Of a stretch of DNA of 64,000 nucleotides, positions 47,257-56,431 are shown piece by piece. The stretch spans positions 186,001-250,000 of the forward strand of contig NZ_JADHDY010000004.1 of NCBI RefSeq assembly GCF_016820535.1, written 5' to 3'. The translations under genes were made by a program, and so were the position numbers. Under the pieces are notes generated by a model that saw nothing but the letters and a program-made list of their open reading frames with translations, had not been told where the DNA came from and searched no databases. Each line of letters opens with the position of its first letter. Positions within the stretch are counted from its first letter, which is position 1. This DNA is from Sporosarcina beigongshangi (GTDB lineage: Bacteria > Actinomycetota > Actinomycetes > Actinomycetales > Micrococcaceae).

Positions 47257-47844
47257 ATGACCACCGATCACGAGCAACTCTTTCTACAGTATGTCCACAA
47301 GAACCCGGTCAACGGGCGGATTCTTGAGCTGGCGCCGTTCCTTGGCGTCTCGGACTGGTGGTTGACTGCCGGGGCACTGTTCCAAACGGTGTGGAACGTA
47401 CTGGAAGGCAGGGACCCTCAAGCGGGCATCCGAGACTACGACTTGTTCTATTTCGACGAAGACACCTCCTACGAAGCCGAGAACTCGGTCATCGTGCGGG
47501 CGCGCGAACTCTTCAAAGGTCTTGGCGTCGATGTTGAAGTTCGCAACGAAGCCCGCGTTCATCTGTGGTATGAGGATCATTTTGGGGTTCCCGCGGTTCC
47601 CTTCACCAGTACCACCGATGCTGTGGACCATTTCGCTGCGAAGACTTGCTGCTTCGCCGTCACCAACGACGGGACCGGCGCCCTGACAACATATGCGCCC
47701 CACGGTTATGACGACCTATTCGCACGGAAGATTGTCCCGAATCCGGTCCTTGCACCCCAGGTTGTTTACGAATCGAAGACCAAACGGTGGACAGCAGAAT
47801 GGCCCTCACTCTTGGTTGAGCCCTGGCCGGCAGACCGCTGCTGA
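47257..47844 (+). CDS. Nucleotidyltransferase-like protein (NTP_transf_6/DUF925)
   Basis: This 195-residue protein matches the NTP_transf_6 family: DWWLTAGALFQTVWNVLEG near 35-53, the acidic RDYDLFYFD motif (two Asp as in nucleotidyltransferase active sites) near 63-71, VEVRNEARVHLWYEDHFG near 99-116, and YAPHGYDDLFARKIVPNP near 150. Biochemical role in the family is unknown. The ATG is preceded by GAGGCAGGA. It stands alone between two copies of the palindromic element, so it may have been inserted or duplicated as a cassette. Confidence 0.8.
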   Translation: MTTDHEQLFLQYVHKNPVNGRILELAPFLGVSDWWLTAGALFQTVWNVLEGRDPQAGIRDYDLFYFDEDTSYEAENSVIVRARELFKGLGVDVEVRNEARVHLWYEDHFGVPAVPFTSTTDAVDHFAAKTCCFAVTNDGTGALTTYAPHGYDDLFARKIVPNPVLAPQVVYESKTKRWTAEWPSLLVEPWPADRC

Positions 47845-48022
47845 GGATTTGTTGCCACCCTGAGGCTTCCGCTTACAGGGCCAAGATCATGGCGCCGTCA
47901 GACTCCCAATCCCCTGACGGCATGAACCAGCCCAAGGGCATGCGACGCATAACCAGGCCAAATGAGAACTCGTCACACGAGATTGTGCCAAGTGGCAAAG
48001 GCCTTGGGTCCCCTGCAGAAAA

Positions 48023-48096
48023 CTATGACGCAGCTGTTGCACGAAAAGCGCACAAGCAAGCGCTTTCCACTGCAACAACCGCGTCATAGACGGAAG
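48023..48096. repeat. Palindromic 67-bp element, copy 2
   Basis: Same structure as copy 1: arms CTATGACGCAGCTGTTGCA and TGCAACAACCGCGTCATAG, inner AAAAGCGC/GCGCTTT stem, ending in ACGGAAG. Its edge is about 27 bp beyond the flavin reductase stop on the minus strand. Base changes relative to copy 1 keep the stem paired (with G-U) if transcribed on the minus strand. Confidence 0.9.
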
Positions 48097-48122
48097 TCAG
48101 AGATGAAAATGAAATGGGAGGG

Positions 48123-48923
48123 TCAGCGGCGCTGGGTTTGGGCCAGCAGCTCCTCAAACGGCAGTGACGTCATCTTGGCGGCCTCGTGCTGTGCCCTCTT
48201 GGCCTTGTGGTCGGGGAATCCCCCTCCGGCGAAGCCCACGGCCGGTCCCTCGCGGAACTGCTGCCCGCCGCGGACATATCCGCGCGCGCCGCCGTCGGCG
48301 TTGCCCGGCCCCGCCACGGCGGCAGCCGGCGCATCGGCATTGCTGCCGTCCGGCGTCGTGCTTCCATTCAGGCCGGACGGGATGTGGCTTGCGATGACGG
48401 CGGCGAGTTCCGCGGCGCCCTGGGCGATGCGGCGTTCGAGGGTGTTCTCGCCGGCCCCGCCCCAGTCCTCGGGGGAGGCGTAGATGGCGGTGGGCATCGT
48501 GTTGGCCCGTAGGTAGCTGAGGAGCGGGCGGATGGCCATGTCCAGCACCAGCGAGTGGCGGGGCGAGCCGCCCGTGGCGCCGAAGAACACCGGCATGCCG
48601 TCCAGGAATTTCGGGTCCAGGATGTCGAAAAAGCTCTTGAACAGGCCCGAGTAGGAGGCACTGAACGTGGGTGTCACGGCGATCATGGCGTCGGCGGTCT
48701 CCACGCGGCGGATGGCGCCGGCGATATCCTGGCCGGCGTACCCGGTGACCAGGTTGTTGGCGATGCCGGTGGCGAAGTCGCGCAGGTCGATCACGTCAAG
48801 CCGGGCGTCGACGCCCATGGCGGCGAGCTTGGCCTGCACGTCGGCGGCCATCTGGTCCGCCAGCATGCGGGTGGATGAGGGGACGCCGAGGCCTGCTGAG
48901 ATGACCACTACCGTACGCTGCAT
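48123..48923 (-). CDS. NADPH-dependent FMN reductase, CE1759 type
   Basis: This 266-residue flavodoxin-like protein (VVVISAGLGVPSSTRMLADQ at the start, TPTFSASYSGLFKSFFDILD near 95, GGSPRHSLVLDMAIRPLL near 130) belongs to the actinobacterial CE1759-type reductases that supply FMNH2 to luciferase-like monooxygenases. A low-complexity C-terminal extension (about 190-245, Gly/Ala/Pro-rich) is unusual for the roughly 200-residue family. RBS AAGGAG precedes the ATG. No monooxygenase gene is adjacent. A 30-bp fragment similar to its 3' end occurs at 46930-46959. Confidence 0.85.
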   Translation of the reverse strand: MQRTVVVISAGLGVPSSTRMLADQMAADVQAKLAAMGVDARLDVIDLRDFATGIANNLVTGYAGQDIAGAIRRVETADAMIAVTPTFSASYSGLFKSFFDILDPKFLDGMPVFFGATGGSPRHSLVLDMAIRPLLSYLRANTMPTAIYASPEDWGGAGENTLERRIAQGAAELAAVIASHIPSGLNGSTTPDGSNADAPAAAVAGPGNADGGARGYVRGGQQFREGPAVGFAGGGFPDHKAKRAQHEAAKMTSLPFEELLAQTQRR

Positions 48924-49097
48924 TGTGACTCCTTAGTTCATGCGTTTGCATCTAATGGGGTCAACCTGCGGGGTCCGGATGTTATTCCCGGCAGGGCCCG
49001 GCGCCGTTTGGTGCACGACGCCGGACCCTCCTTGGGCGGGCATGCTCGCGTCAGCCGCGTCCCCTGCTTGGGCGAAATTCCCGCCGCCGCGCCACCG

Positions 49098-50642
49098 TCA
49101 ACCCTGCTCCCCGCCGTCGGCCGCGTCCCGGGCGGCAGTGGCAGCGCTGTGGTGGGCGATCACGGGGTGGGCACCGGTGTAGCCGTCGCGGGTGGCGGCG
49201 ATGGCGTTGATGCGGCCGCGGCTGAGGTACCAGCCGACAACCAGCGCCGGGACGATGACCACGATGGAGGCGACGGTCCAGGTGCCTACGGGGCTGTCGA
49301 ACGCCATGAGGACCAGCACGGCCAGCAGGAATGCGAGGGTGAGGTAGCCGGTGTACGGCGCGCCGATCATGCGGAAACCGGGCCGGATGGCCAGCCCCTT
49401 CTTGGCCAGCCGGTACAGGGCCAGCTGGCACAGCACGATCATGCCCCAGGAGGCCAGGATGCCCAGGGCCGCCATGTTCAGCACGATCTCGAAGGCCTGT
49501 GCCGGCACGATCGCATTGAGGATGACACCCAGGAACGCCACGGCAGCAGTCAGCGCAATGCCGCCGTACGGCACGCCCCGGCTGTTCAGCTTGGCGGCGA
49601 ACTTCGGCGCGGAACCGGACATGGCCATGGAGCGCAGGATCCGGCCGGTGGAGTACAACCCGGCGTTCAGCGAGGACATGGCCGCTGTCAGGACCACCAG
49701 GTTCATGATCGAGTCGATGCCCTCCACGCCGATGGAGCCGAAGAACGTCACGAACGGGCTCTCCCCCGCCTTGTACGCCGTGTACGGCAGCAGCAGCGAC
49801 AGCAGCACGAGCGAGCCCACGTAGAACACCGCGATGCGGATGATGACCGTGTTGATGGCCTTGGGCATGACCTTTTCGGGGTTCTGGGTCTCGCCGGCCG
49901 CGGTGCCGATCAGCTCAATGGAGGCGTACGCGAACACCACGCCCTGCATGACCACAACCACCGGCAGCAACCCGTTCGGGAAGAATCCGCCATTGTCCGC
50001 GATCAGGCTGAAGCCCACTTCCTGCCCGGCCACCGGGGTGCCGAAGATGACAAAGTAGCTGCCCACGAGCAGGAAGCTCACGAGCGCCACGACCTTGATC
50101 AGCGCAAACCAGAACTCCATCTCGCCAAAGACCTTGACCGACACGAGGTTCAGCCCCAGCACCAGCAGCAGCGCTCCCAGCGCCCACACCCATTGCGGCA
50201 CGGTGCCGATCCAGGGCACGTACTTGGCGAAAAAGTGCATGTAAAGCGCGACGGCGGTGATGTCAACGATCGCTGTCATCGCCCAGTTGAGCCAGTACAG
50301 CCAGCCGGAGACAAACGCGGCCTTCTCGCCAAAGAACTCGCGGGCGTAGGAGACAAACGAGCCCGAGGAGGGCCGGTGGATGACCAGCTCGCCGAGGGCG
50401 CGCAGGATGAGGAAGGCAAAGAATCCACAGATGGCGTAGCTGAACATGAGCGCCGGGCCCGCCGCGGCGAGCCGCCCGCCTGCGCCCATGAACAGGCCGG
50501 TTCCGATGGCCCCGCCAATGGCGATCATCTGGATCTGGCGTGACTTCAATCCCTTGTGGAGCCCAGCGTCCTCAGCCGTGAGGGAGGCGCTGGGCTTGTC
50601 TTGAACCAAATCATCGATGTCAGTGGTGTCCTGCTGGTGCAT
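49098..50642 (-). CDS. ansP: Amino acid permease, L-asparagine permease-like
   Basis: This 514-residue APC-family permease has 12 hydrophobic segments and the AAT signature ([19 protein letters not shown] near 37-55). The group includes AnsP, GabP and CycA. The adjacent aspartase and asparaginase genes make asparagine/aspartate the best substrate guess. The gene lies 71 bp downstream of aspA in the same direction. Substrate is inference from context. Confidence 0.85.
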   Translation of the reverse strand: MHQQDTTDIDDLVQDKPSASLTAEDAGLHKGLKSRQIQMIAIGGAIGTGLFMGAGGRLAAAGPALMFSYAICGFFAFLILRALGELVIHRPSSGSFVSYAREFFGEKAAFVSGWLYWLNWAMTAIVDITAVALYMHFFAKYVPWIGTVPQWVWALGALLLVLGLNLVSVKVFGEMEFWFALIKVVALVSFLLVGSYFVIFGTPVAGQEVGFSLIADNGGFFPNGLLPVVVVMQGVVFAYASIELIGTAAGETQNPEKVMPKAINTVIIRIAVFYVGSLVLLSLLLPYTAYKAGESPFVTFFGSIGVEGIDSIMNLVVLTAAMSSLNAGLYSTGRILRSMAMSGSAPKFAAKLNSRGVPYGGIALTAAVAFLGVILNAIVPAQAFEIVLNMAALGILASWGMIVLCQLALYRLAKKGLAIRPGFRMIGAPYTGYLTLAFLLAVLVLMAFDSPVGTWTVASIVVIVPALVVGWYLSRGRINAIAATRDGYTGAHPVIAHHSAATAARDAADGGEQG

Positions 50643-50664
50643 AGTCCGATTCCTTAATGATCAG

Positions 50665-50694
50665 CTGCGGTCCGGCACCGTTGCGGGACCGCAG
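50665..50694 (-). terminator. Hairpin between aspA and the permease gene
   Basis: CTGCGGTCC (50665-50673) pairs perfectly with GGACCGCAG (50686-50694). It could be a partial terminator or processing site modulating permease expression; no T-run is seen. Confidence 0.4.
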
Positions 50695-50713
50695 GGGTGG
50701 CACTGCGTTGGGG

Positions 50714-52126
50714 TCAGTCGCCGAGGTTGGCGAGGTGTTCGGGGCGAAGCAGCCGGTCCAGCTGTTCCTTGGTGAGCAGCCCGTGCTCGAGGACCAGCTC
50801 GGCCACGCCGCGGCCGGTGGACAGCGCCTCGAGGGCGATCTTGGTGGAGGTGGCGTAGCCAAGGACCGGGTTCAGCGCAGTGACCAGGCCGATCGAGTGC
50901 TCCACCTGGGCGCGCAGCCTGTCCTCGTGGGCTGTGATGCCCTTGATGCACTTGTCGGCCAGGGTGGTGCAGGCGGCCTCCAGATGGCGCATGCTCTTCG
51001 TCAGGCTGTAGACGATGACGGGCTCAAAGGCGTTCAGCTGCAACTGCCCGCCCTCGGCCGCCATGGTGATCGTGACGTCGTTGCCGATGACCTCGTAGGC
51101 CACCTGGTTCACCACTTCGGGAATGACCGGGTTGACCTTGCCCGGCATGATCGAGGACCCCGCCTGCACGGCGGGCAGCGTGATCTCGCCGAAGCCGGCG
51201 CGGGGCCCGGAGGAGAGCAGGCGGAGGTCGTTGCAGATCTTGGACAGCTTCACGGCCACGCGCTTGAGCACGCCGGAGAGGTGCACAAAGGCGCCGACGT
51301 CCTGGGTTGCTTCGATCAGGTCCACCGAGGTGGTCAGAGGCAGGCCGGAGATCTCCACGAGGTGGCGGCAGGCAAGGGCCGAGTATCCCACCGGCGCGTT
51401 CAGTCCCGTGCCGATGGCCGTGGCGCCGAGGTTGATCTCGTGGACCAGCAGCGTGGATTCGGCCAGGCGCGCCCGGTCCTCCCCCATCGTGACCGCGTAG
51501 GTGTTGAACTCCTGGCCCAGCGTCATCGGGACGGCGTCCTGCAGCTGGGTGCGGCCCATCTTCACCACGGTGCGGAATTCCACGGCCTTCTCGGCAAAGG
51601 CGTCGCACAGGTACTCCATGGCGCCCACCAGCGATTTCGCCGCAAAGATGGTGGCGACGTTGACCGCCGTCGGATAGACGTCGTTGGTGGACTGGCTCAG
51701 GTTTACGTGGTCGTTGGGGTGCAGGTATTGGTATTCGCCCTTGGCGTGGCCCATGATTTCCAGGGCGCGGTTTGCGATGACCTCATTCGCGTTCATGTTC
51801 GACGACGTCCCGGCACCTCCCTGGATGACGTCCACGACGAACTGCTCATGCAGGTCGCCGGCGATGATTTCCTGGCAGGCCTGGATGATCGCCGCTGCGC
51901 GGGTCGCATCGAGCAGGCCAAGTTCCTGGTTGGCCTGGGCGGCGGCCTGCTTCACCATGGCCAGTCCGTTGACCAGGTGTGTGTTGTTGCTCAGCGGGAT
52001 GCCGGTGATGGGGAAGTTTTCCACGGCGCGCAGCGTGTGCACGCCCCAGTAGGCGTCCGCGGGGATGTCGCGGTCGCCGATCAGGTCATGTTCGCTGCGT
52101 GTTGCTGCTGCTTCGGTGATGGTCAT
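50714..52126 (-). CDS. aspA: Aspartate ammonia-lyase
   Basis: This 470-residue enzyme deaminates L-aspartate to fumarate and ammonia. The fumarase/aspartase signature GSSIMPGKVNP and the NLSQSTNDVYPTA substrate-binding segment are present, and length matches AspA. ATG 52126 has AAGGAG 6 bp upstream; a longer frame lacks an RBS. It is followed by the permease and preceded by the asparaginase gene, forming an asparagine-to-fumarate route. Confidence 0.95.
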   Translation of the reverse strand: MTITEAAATRSEHDLIGDRDIPADAYWGVHTLRAVENFPITGIPLSNNTHLVNGLAMVKQAAAQANQELGLLDATRAAAIIQACQEIIAGDLHEQFVVDVIQGGAGTSSNMNANEVIANRALEIMGHAKGEYQYLHPNDHVNLSQSTNDVYPTAVNVATIFAAKSLVGAMEYLCDAFAEKAVEFRTVVKMGRTQLQDAVPMTLGQEFNTYAVTMGEDRARLAESTLLVHEINLGATAIGTGLNAPVGYSALACRHLVEISGLPLTTSVDLIEATQDVGAFVHLSGVLKRVAVKLSKICNDLRLLSSGPRAGFGEITLPAVQAGSSIMPGKVNPVIPEVVNQVAYEVIGNDVTITMAAEGGQLQLNAFEPVIVYSLTKSMRHLEAACTTLADKCIKGITAHEDRLRAQVEHSIGLVTALNPVLGYATSTKIALEALSTGRGVAELVLEHGLLTKEQLDRLLRPEHLANLGD

Positions 52127-52223
52127 GATGCTCCTTGGTGCGGGTCGCTCCGTTGCGCCCGATGTCATTTGTGGATTGCAGTGATTGGTGGCGTGTAGTG
52201 AACAACTAAGAAAACCTCTCCCC

Positions 52224-52343
52224 CATGGATCCCTCTGTCACCTTCCGGGGTGTTTCATGGATCCCTCTGTCACCTTCCGGGGTGTTTCACGGATCCCTCT
52301 ATCATCGTCCGGGGTGTTTCACGGATCCCTCTGTCACCGTCCC
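52224..52343 (+). repeat. 32-bp-period repeat array, locus C forward part (four units)
   Basis: Units start CATGGATCCCTCTGTCACC (or CACGGATCCCTC) at 52224, 52256, 52288 and 52320, exactly 32 bp apart, continuing into TTCCGGGGTGTTT or GTCCGGGGTGTTT. Compared with loci A and B, the first bases are changed from CGACGCTCTAT to GGATCCCTCTGT. Confidence 0.9.
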
Positions 52344-52383
52344 GTCCCGGGGCCATGGGCCCCGCTCCGACAGGGGCACCCGA

Positions 52384-52438
52384 CCCCGGAAGGTGATAGA
52401 GCGTTGGCCGAAACGCCCCGGAAGGTGATAGAGCGTTG
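52384..52438 (-). repeat. 32-bp-period repeat array, locus C reverse part (two units)
   Basis: Two units CCCCGGAAGGTGATAGAGCG at 52384 and 52416, 32 bp apart, are reverse complements of the locus A/B consensus. They begin 30 bp after the asparaginase stop and, read on the gene's strand, have the same orientation to it as at loci A and B. The forward and reverse arrays can pair with each other. Confidence 0.9.
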
Positions 52439-52467
52439 GAAGGAGGTGGGGTGGAAGTGGTTTGGAA

Positions 52468-53436
52468 CTAGGTGGGGAGGGCCGCGGGGAGGCCGCGGAG
52501 TTCGCCCACGGGCCTGCCGCCGCCGAGAACGGGGAGGTTGTTGAAGGGCGCCAGCGCGGCGGGGTCGACGCCCAAGGCGAGCAGCGCCGGAACCGCGGCC
52601 GGCATGCGAGCCCGGTCTCCGCCGTCGGAAATCTTCAGGGCGACGGCGCTGCCATCGGCAAGGGCGACCAGCTGGATGCCCTCGAATCCGTCCTTGGCCA
52701 GCAGCCCGGGGACGGCCTCCATGAGTGCCGTGACGTCGCGGCCCTCGCCGGCCACAAGGACGGGGTGTGCCCGCATGGCGTCGGCGACGCGGCGCTCCGG
52801 GGTGCCGGGTGCCGCGGTGACGAGCGTGCTGAAGGCGCGGGCCATGCCGGTCAGTGACAGCCCGAACACCTCCGTGCCGCAGCCGTCGGTGCTGATGGCG
52901 GTGAGGGCCTCGCCGGTCAGCTCGGCCACGGTTTCGCGGATGAGGGCAGTGATGGGGTGGTCCGGATGCAGGTAGCTGTCCAGCGGCCAGCCGTTGTGGA
53001 CGCAGGTGGCCAGCAGGGCGGCGTGCTTGCCCGAGCAGTTTTGCGCCAGCTGCGTGGGGCCGTTGCCGTTCCTGAGCCAGGCCTCGCGTTCGGCCGTGCC
53101 GTAGGGCAGGTCGGTGGAATTGCGCAGTTCGGCGGGTGTGAGGCCCGCGTCCGCCAGGATCTTCTCCGCCGTTTCCCGGTGCACGGCGGCGCCCGAGTGG
53201 CTGGCTGCGGCCAAGGCCAGCTGCTCCTGCGGCAGCTCAAGTCCGGCGCGCAGCATGGCGACGGCGATCAGCGGCTTCAGCGCCGACCGGGGGTACACGC
53301 GGGAGGTGGGCTCCCCCAGCGAAAGGAGGCTCCCGCCGTCGTGCTTCAGGGCGGTGAGCGAGCCGAAATGCACGCTCTCCACAAGCTCTCCGCGGGTTTG
53401 GACGGCGAGGGGCGCGTGGGCGGGGAAGGTGTTCAT
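52468..53436 (-). CDS. ansA: L-asparaginase II (PF06089 type)
   Basis: This 322-residue enzyme belongs to the Rhizobium-type asparaginase II family (SVHFGSLTALKHDGG, the RVYPRSALKPLIAVAML motif near 47-64, AASHSGAAVH, NCSGKHAALLATC near 132-144, STDGCGTEVFGLSL near 182). It hydrolyses asparagine to aspartate and ammonia, upstream of aspartase. Its ATG overlaps the stop of the FadR-type regulator by 4 bp (ATGA), so both are translationally coupled. The KHDGG segment matches a 16-mer repeated elsewhere. Confidence 0.92.
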   Translation of the reverse strand: MNTFPAHAPLAVQTRGELVESVHFGSLTALKHDGGSLLSLGEPTSRVYPRSALKPLIAVAMLRAGLELPQEQLALAAASHSGAAVHRETAEKILADAGLTPAELRNSTDLPYGTAEREAWLRNGNGPTQLAQNCSGKHAALLATCVHNGWPLDSYLHPDHPITALIRETVAELTGEALTAISTDGCGTEVFGLSLTGMARAFSTLVTAAPGTPERRVADAMRAHPVLVAGEGRDVTALMEAVPGLLAKDGFEGIQLVALADGSAVALKISDGGDRARMPAAVPALLALGVDPAALAPFNNLPVLGGGRPVGELRGLPAALPT

Positions 53437-54137
53437 GCTTTTTCTCCCATGATGAGGCCGAGGGCGGTGTCGACGGCGGACAGGTGGACGGACATGGCGC
53501 GGCCGGCGTCGGCGGTGGCGCCGCGGGTGATGGCGTCGAGGATTTTTTGGTGCTCGAGGTTGGACTGGCGGGCGCGGCCGGTGATCAGGTTGATGGTTTC
53601 CGACTGGCTGGCCATGGCGTCGCGGATGTTGTTGACCACGCTTTCAAAGACGCCGTTGCCGCTGGCGCGGGCGATGGCGGCGTGGAAGGCGGCGTCGAGG
53701 GTGCCCCAGATTTGGGGGTCGTCCTCCTCAGCCATGAGTTCCAGGATGCCGCGCATTTCCTCGAGTTGTTCCGTGGTGCGGCGGGAGGCGGCGAATTCTG
53801 CGGCCGGGACCTCGATGTGCGGGCGGGCCTCCATGAGGCTGCGGGCGGAGAATTCGCCGAGGACCAGGTCGTTGGAGGTGCGGCTGGCGATGACGAAGGT
53901 ACCCTTGCCGGTCTGCGTTTCGGTCAGGCCCAGGGCGGTACAGGAGCGCAGCGCCTCTCGGATGACGGAGCGGCTGACTCCGTATTGGCCTGCGAGGGCG
54001 GTTTCGCTGCTGAGCTTGGTGCCGATTTGGAGCTGGCCGGCCTCGATCGCGGCGCGGATGGACTGGAATACGGCCTCCGCGGCGCTCACGCGAACGATCT
54101 GCTGCTGTCCGGCTGTCCAGTTGTCTGACAGGTTCAT
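53433..54137 (-). CDS. GntR/FadR family regulator
   Basis: The 234-residue regulator has an N-terminal GntR winged helix (IGTKLSSETALAGQYGVSRS and VIREALRSCTALG, about 38-70) and a helical FCD domain (about 90-225) with metal-type effector residues. It is first in a transcript with the asparaginase, overlapping by 4 bp, and probably represses asparagine/aspartate use in response to a carboxylate. ATG 54137 is chosen; an in-frame start at 54161 would lie on the palindrome upstream. Confidence 0.9.
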   Translation of the reverse strand: MNLSDNWTAGQQQIVRVSAAEAVFQSIRAAIEAGQLQIGTKLSSETALAGQYGVSRSVIREALRSCTALGLTETQTGKGTFVIASRTSNDLVLGEFSARSLMEARPHIEVPAAEFAASRRTTEQLEEMRGILELMAEEDDPQIWGTLDAAFHAAIARASGNGVFESVVNNIRDAMASQSETINLITGRARQSNLEHQKILDAITRGATADAGRAMSVHLSAVDTALGLIMGEKA

Positions 54138-54148
54138 GCCTACGACTA

Positions 54149-54173
54149 TGACAGCGCTCACACACTGCTGTCA
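54149..54173. promoter_or_regulatory. Operator-like palindrome upstream of the GntR gene
   Basis: TGACAGC (54149-54155) and GCTGTCA (54167-54173) are perfect inverted arms separated by 11 bp, immediately before the regulator start. It is probably the autoregulatory site. The left part, TGACAGCGCTCACA, also resembles the LacI-type site at 23441 at 12 of 14 positions. Confidence 0.6.
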
Positions 54174-54412
54174 ACGTGGCACCCCGGGCAGGCGGCCATT
54201 CATTGTCCGGATTTCGTGCCATCCGCGCCGCGCCACCTCCCCCAGGCCTCCGTCCCGTCCCGTCCCGACGCTCGCTCAGGACCGTGCCGCGGCTGCCTGG
54301 GAAGACAGGCCCGGCTGCCGGTCCCGGAGGTGCAGGAGAGTCGGCGAATGAAGCCCCGGACGTGAGCGAGCGTCGGAAGAAGGGTGTGTGCAAAGAGAGG
54401 GACGGAGCGCGG

Positions 54413-56431
54413 TTAGTGCATGGTGAACTGGTACTCCGCCGGGACGGGCTCGCCGGGGCAGACCCGGGCCCAAAGGTCGGACAGCGAGTTGGCCCCTTCG
54501 CGCAGGTCGGGAACCTCAATCCCCTCCTTGAGCATGGCGGCGGCTGCGGCGGTGTCGCCCGTGTCCGCCAGCGCACGAGCCTGCAAATACCGGACCCGAC
54601 CCAGGGATGCCAACGATTCATCCGCACCGTTCAGCAGGCCCAGCGCAAGGTCGGGCTGGGCGTTGTCCAGCGCCAGCGTCATGGCTTCAACCAGCAGGTT
54701 TCGGTTGGCCGGCTCCAGCGTGCAGGCGACGGCACTTTCGGCCAGCCCGCCCGGCACGTCCCCTGCCGCCAGCAATGCCAGCCCCAGGCCACGGTGTGCC
54801 AGGGCCCGGCTCCGAACCCCCAGCGGCTCGCCCGCAAAGGTCTCCTCCAGTGCCCTGCGGTACAGCGAGACCACCACGGCCAGGTCGGATTCGGAACCCG
54901 ACGCCCGCGCGTGCACCATGACGGCGTGGTGATACACCGCCTCCGCGCTGGAATTCCGCCCGGCCGTGAGCAGGTCTTCCCAGTCAACGCCCCGCACAAA
55001 CGACCCCGCCCCGCCAAACGGCTGGCTCGGCACTTCGGCGGCGGTTGCTTCGAAGGGCTTCTCCACAATGCCCTCGTTGACGCGGAGCAGTTCAAGCCAC
55101 GGGGCCTGGTCCGCGGTCAGCGTCTCGTCCCCAAAAGGCGTCCCGGCCTCATCAACCCAGTCGGCCTGAGAATGCAGTCGGCGTACCCGTTCCAAGGCAC
55201 CCCAGCCATTGCCGGCCACCACAAATTCCGACGGCGGCAGGTCGGCCCAGCGACCGGCGTCGGCCAGGGCAGCGTCCATGGCGGCAGCGGGAACCAGGGC
55301 CTCCACACGCTCGGCTCCGTGCGCCACGGCGGCGTCCCAATCCCCCGCGGCAAGCGCAGGATCCAGCGCGGCATTGCCATAGGCCTCGACCCACTGCCAG
55401 CTGGCGCCCGCGGGCATGGGCACGTGTTCAAACTGGGTCTGGGCCAGGCCGGCCTGGATCTCGGCATAGTGGCGCGGTTCGCCGTTGGTGGGCGTGAGCC
55501 ACTCCTGCCAGCGGCGCCCGCCCGCACCCTCGCCCCAGACGAACAATTTCCGGCCCCGCAGCTGCGGCGAGGACACCAGCGCAAGCCCGTCTCCGGCGTC
55601 GTCCGCGGCAACCTCCCAGCGCCGCCCGTCCACGGGAATGTCAAAGAAGAAGTCGACGGCCTGTGTGTTCCGGACGGCGAACGTGCAGTCGGCGCCGTGG
55701 AAGTTGGTGGGATCCACGCGCACCATCGAGCCGTCGTAGTCCGTGGCGTAGGCCTTTCCCGCCGGAGCTATCACGCGCGTGGCCGGGGTCTGCGGCACGG
55801 CCGCGTTGGTCCACCAATACATGGGCACGGTGCGGTCATTGGGGTTGCGGACGCGCACGGCCGCCAGCACCACCTTCGAGTCCGCCGGCAGCCATGCATC
55901 GATCTGGAACACGACCTCGCGCAGCCGGTCAAACTCCCACATCCGCAGGATTTCCTGCCCCTCGGGCGTGCGCACAATGGCGGTGTGCAGCGGCGATGCC
56001 GTGGTGGGCGAGTGCCCGCGCGTGCCGATGTTGTACTCAATCCCGCCGGCAAACCAGGCATTGCGCAGGGCCAGATTCGCGAATTGGATGCGGTCCTGCG
56101 TGTGCAGCAGCTCCTTGCCGCTCGCCTTGTCCGCCAGGCTCCACAGCCGCCCGCCCAGCTGCGGCAGGAACGTCGCCTTGACATGCCCATTTTCAAGCAC
56201 GACGGCGGTGAGTTCCGTTGCGCTGGTTTCCCGCCCGTAGTTTTCCTGCATCGAGTAGGGAAAGAGGTTGCTGGCCATGCCCCACCGGACGCCGGCGGCA
56301 ATTTCCTCCGGGATGTCACTGCCGACGGTATACGGCGGCTCCAGCATGGACTGGACGGAAGGCAGCGGCGAGTCTCCGCCAAGTTCTGCCAGCTCAATGG
56401 TCTGGGTGGTCAGCGACAGGGTGGAGGTCAT
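54413..56431 (-). CDS. DUF5107 domain protein with C-terminal helical repeats
   Basis: This 672-residue protein has a DUF5107 beta-sandwich domain at about 30-330 (FLPQLGGRLWSLADKASGKE, NAWFAGGIEYNIGTRGHSP, MYWWTNAAVPQTP), of galactose-mutarotase-like appearance. A C-terminal part of helical TPR-like repeats follows (about 500-660, ALAHRGLGLALLAAGDVPGG). No signal peptide. The family is linked to carbohydrate gene clusters but its activity is not settled to my knowledge. It is monocistronic here, with no neighbouring glycosidase. Confidence 0.8.
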   Translation of the reverse strand: MTSTLSLTTQTIELAELGGDSPLPSVQSMLEPPYTVGSDIPEEIAAGVRWGMASNLFPYSMQENYGRETSATELTAVVLENGHVKATFLPQLGGRLWSLADKASGKELLHTQDRIQFANLALRNAWFAGGIEYNIGTRGHSPTTASPLHTAIVRTPEGQEILRMWEFDRLREVVFQIDAWLPADSKVVLAAVRVRNPNDRTVPMYWWTNAAVPQTPATRVIAPAGKAYATDYDGSMVRVDPTNFHGADCTFAVRNTQAVDFFFDIPVDGRRWEVAADDAGDGLALVSSPQLRGRKLFVWGEGAGGRRWQEWLTPTNGEPRHYAEIQAGLAQTQFEHVPMPAGASWQWVEAYGNAALDPALAAGDWDAAVAHGAERVEALVPAAAMDAALADAGRWADLPPSEFVVAGNGWGALERVRRLHSQADWVDEAGTPFGDETLTADQAPWLELLRVNEGIVEKPFEATAAEVPSQPFGGAGSFVRGVDWEDLLTAGRNSSAEAVYHHAVMVHARASGSESDLAVVVSLYRRALEETFAGEPLGVRSRALAHRGLGLALLAAGDVPGGLAESAVACTLEPANRNLLVEAMTLALDNAQPDLALGLLNGADESLASLGRVRYLQARALADTGDTAAAAAMLKEGIEVPDLREGANSLSDLWARVCPGEPVPAEYQFTMH

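Larger units (their letters stand above)
52127..52467. other. 341-bp intergenic region filled by opposed repeat arrays
   Basis: Besides the two arrays listed separately, it contains CGGGGCC-ATG-GGCCCCG (52348-52364) between them. The aspA promoter must lie in the 100 bp nearest the gene (52127-52223), which has an AT-richer ACAACTAAGAAAAC segment. Confidence 0.6.

Noticed and set aside
46855-48089. Short conserved ORFs (MTQLLH...) in the two palindromic elements
   Set aside because: All frames of a conserved palindrome look conserved; no start signals and similarity stops exactly at the element.
49008-50543. 511-codon frame opposite the amino acid permease
   Set aside because: Repetitive His/Gln/Asp/Arg composition typical of antisense GC-rich shadows; the permease frame is well supported.
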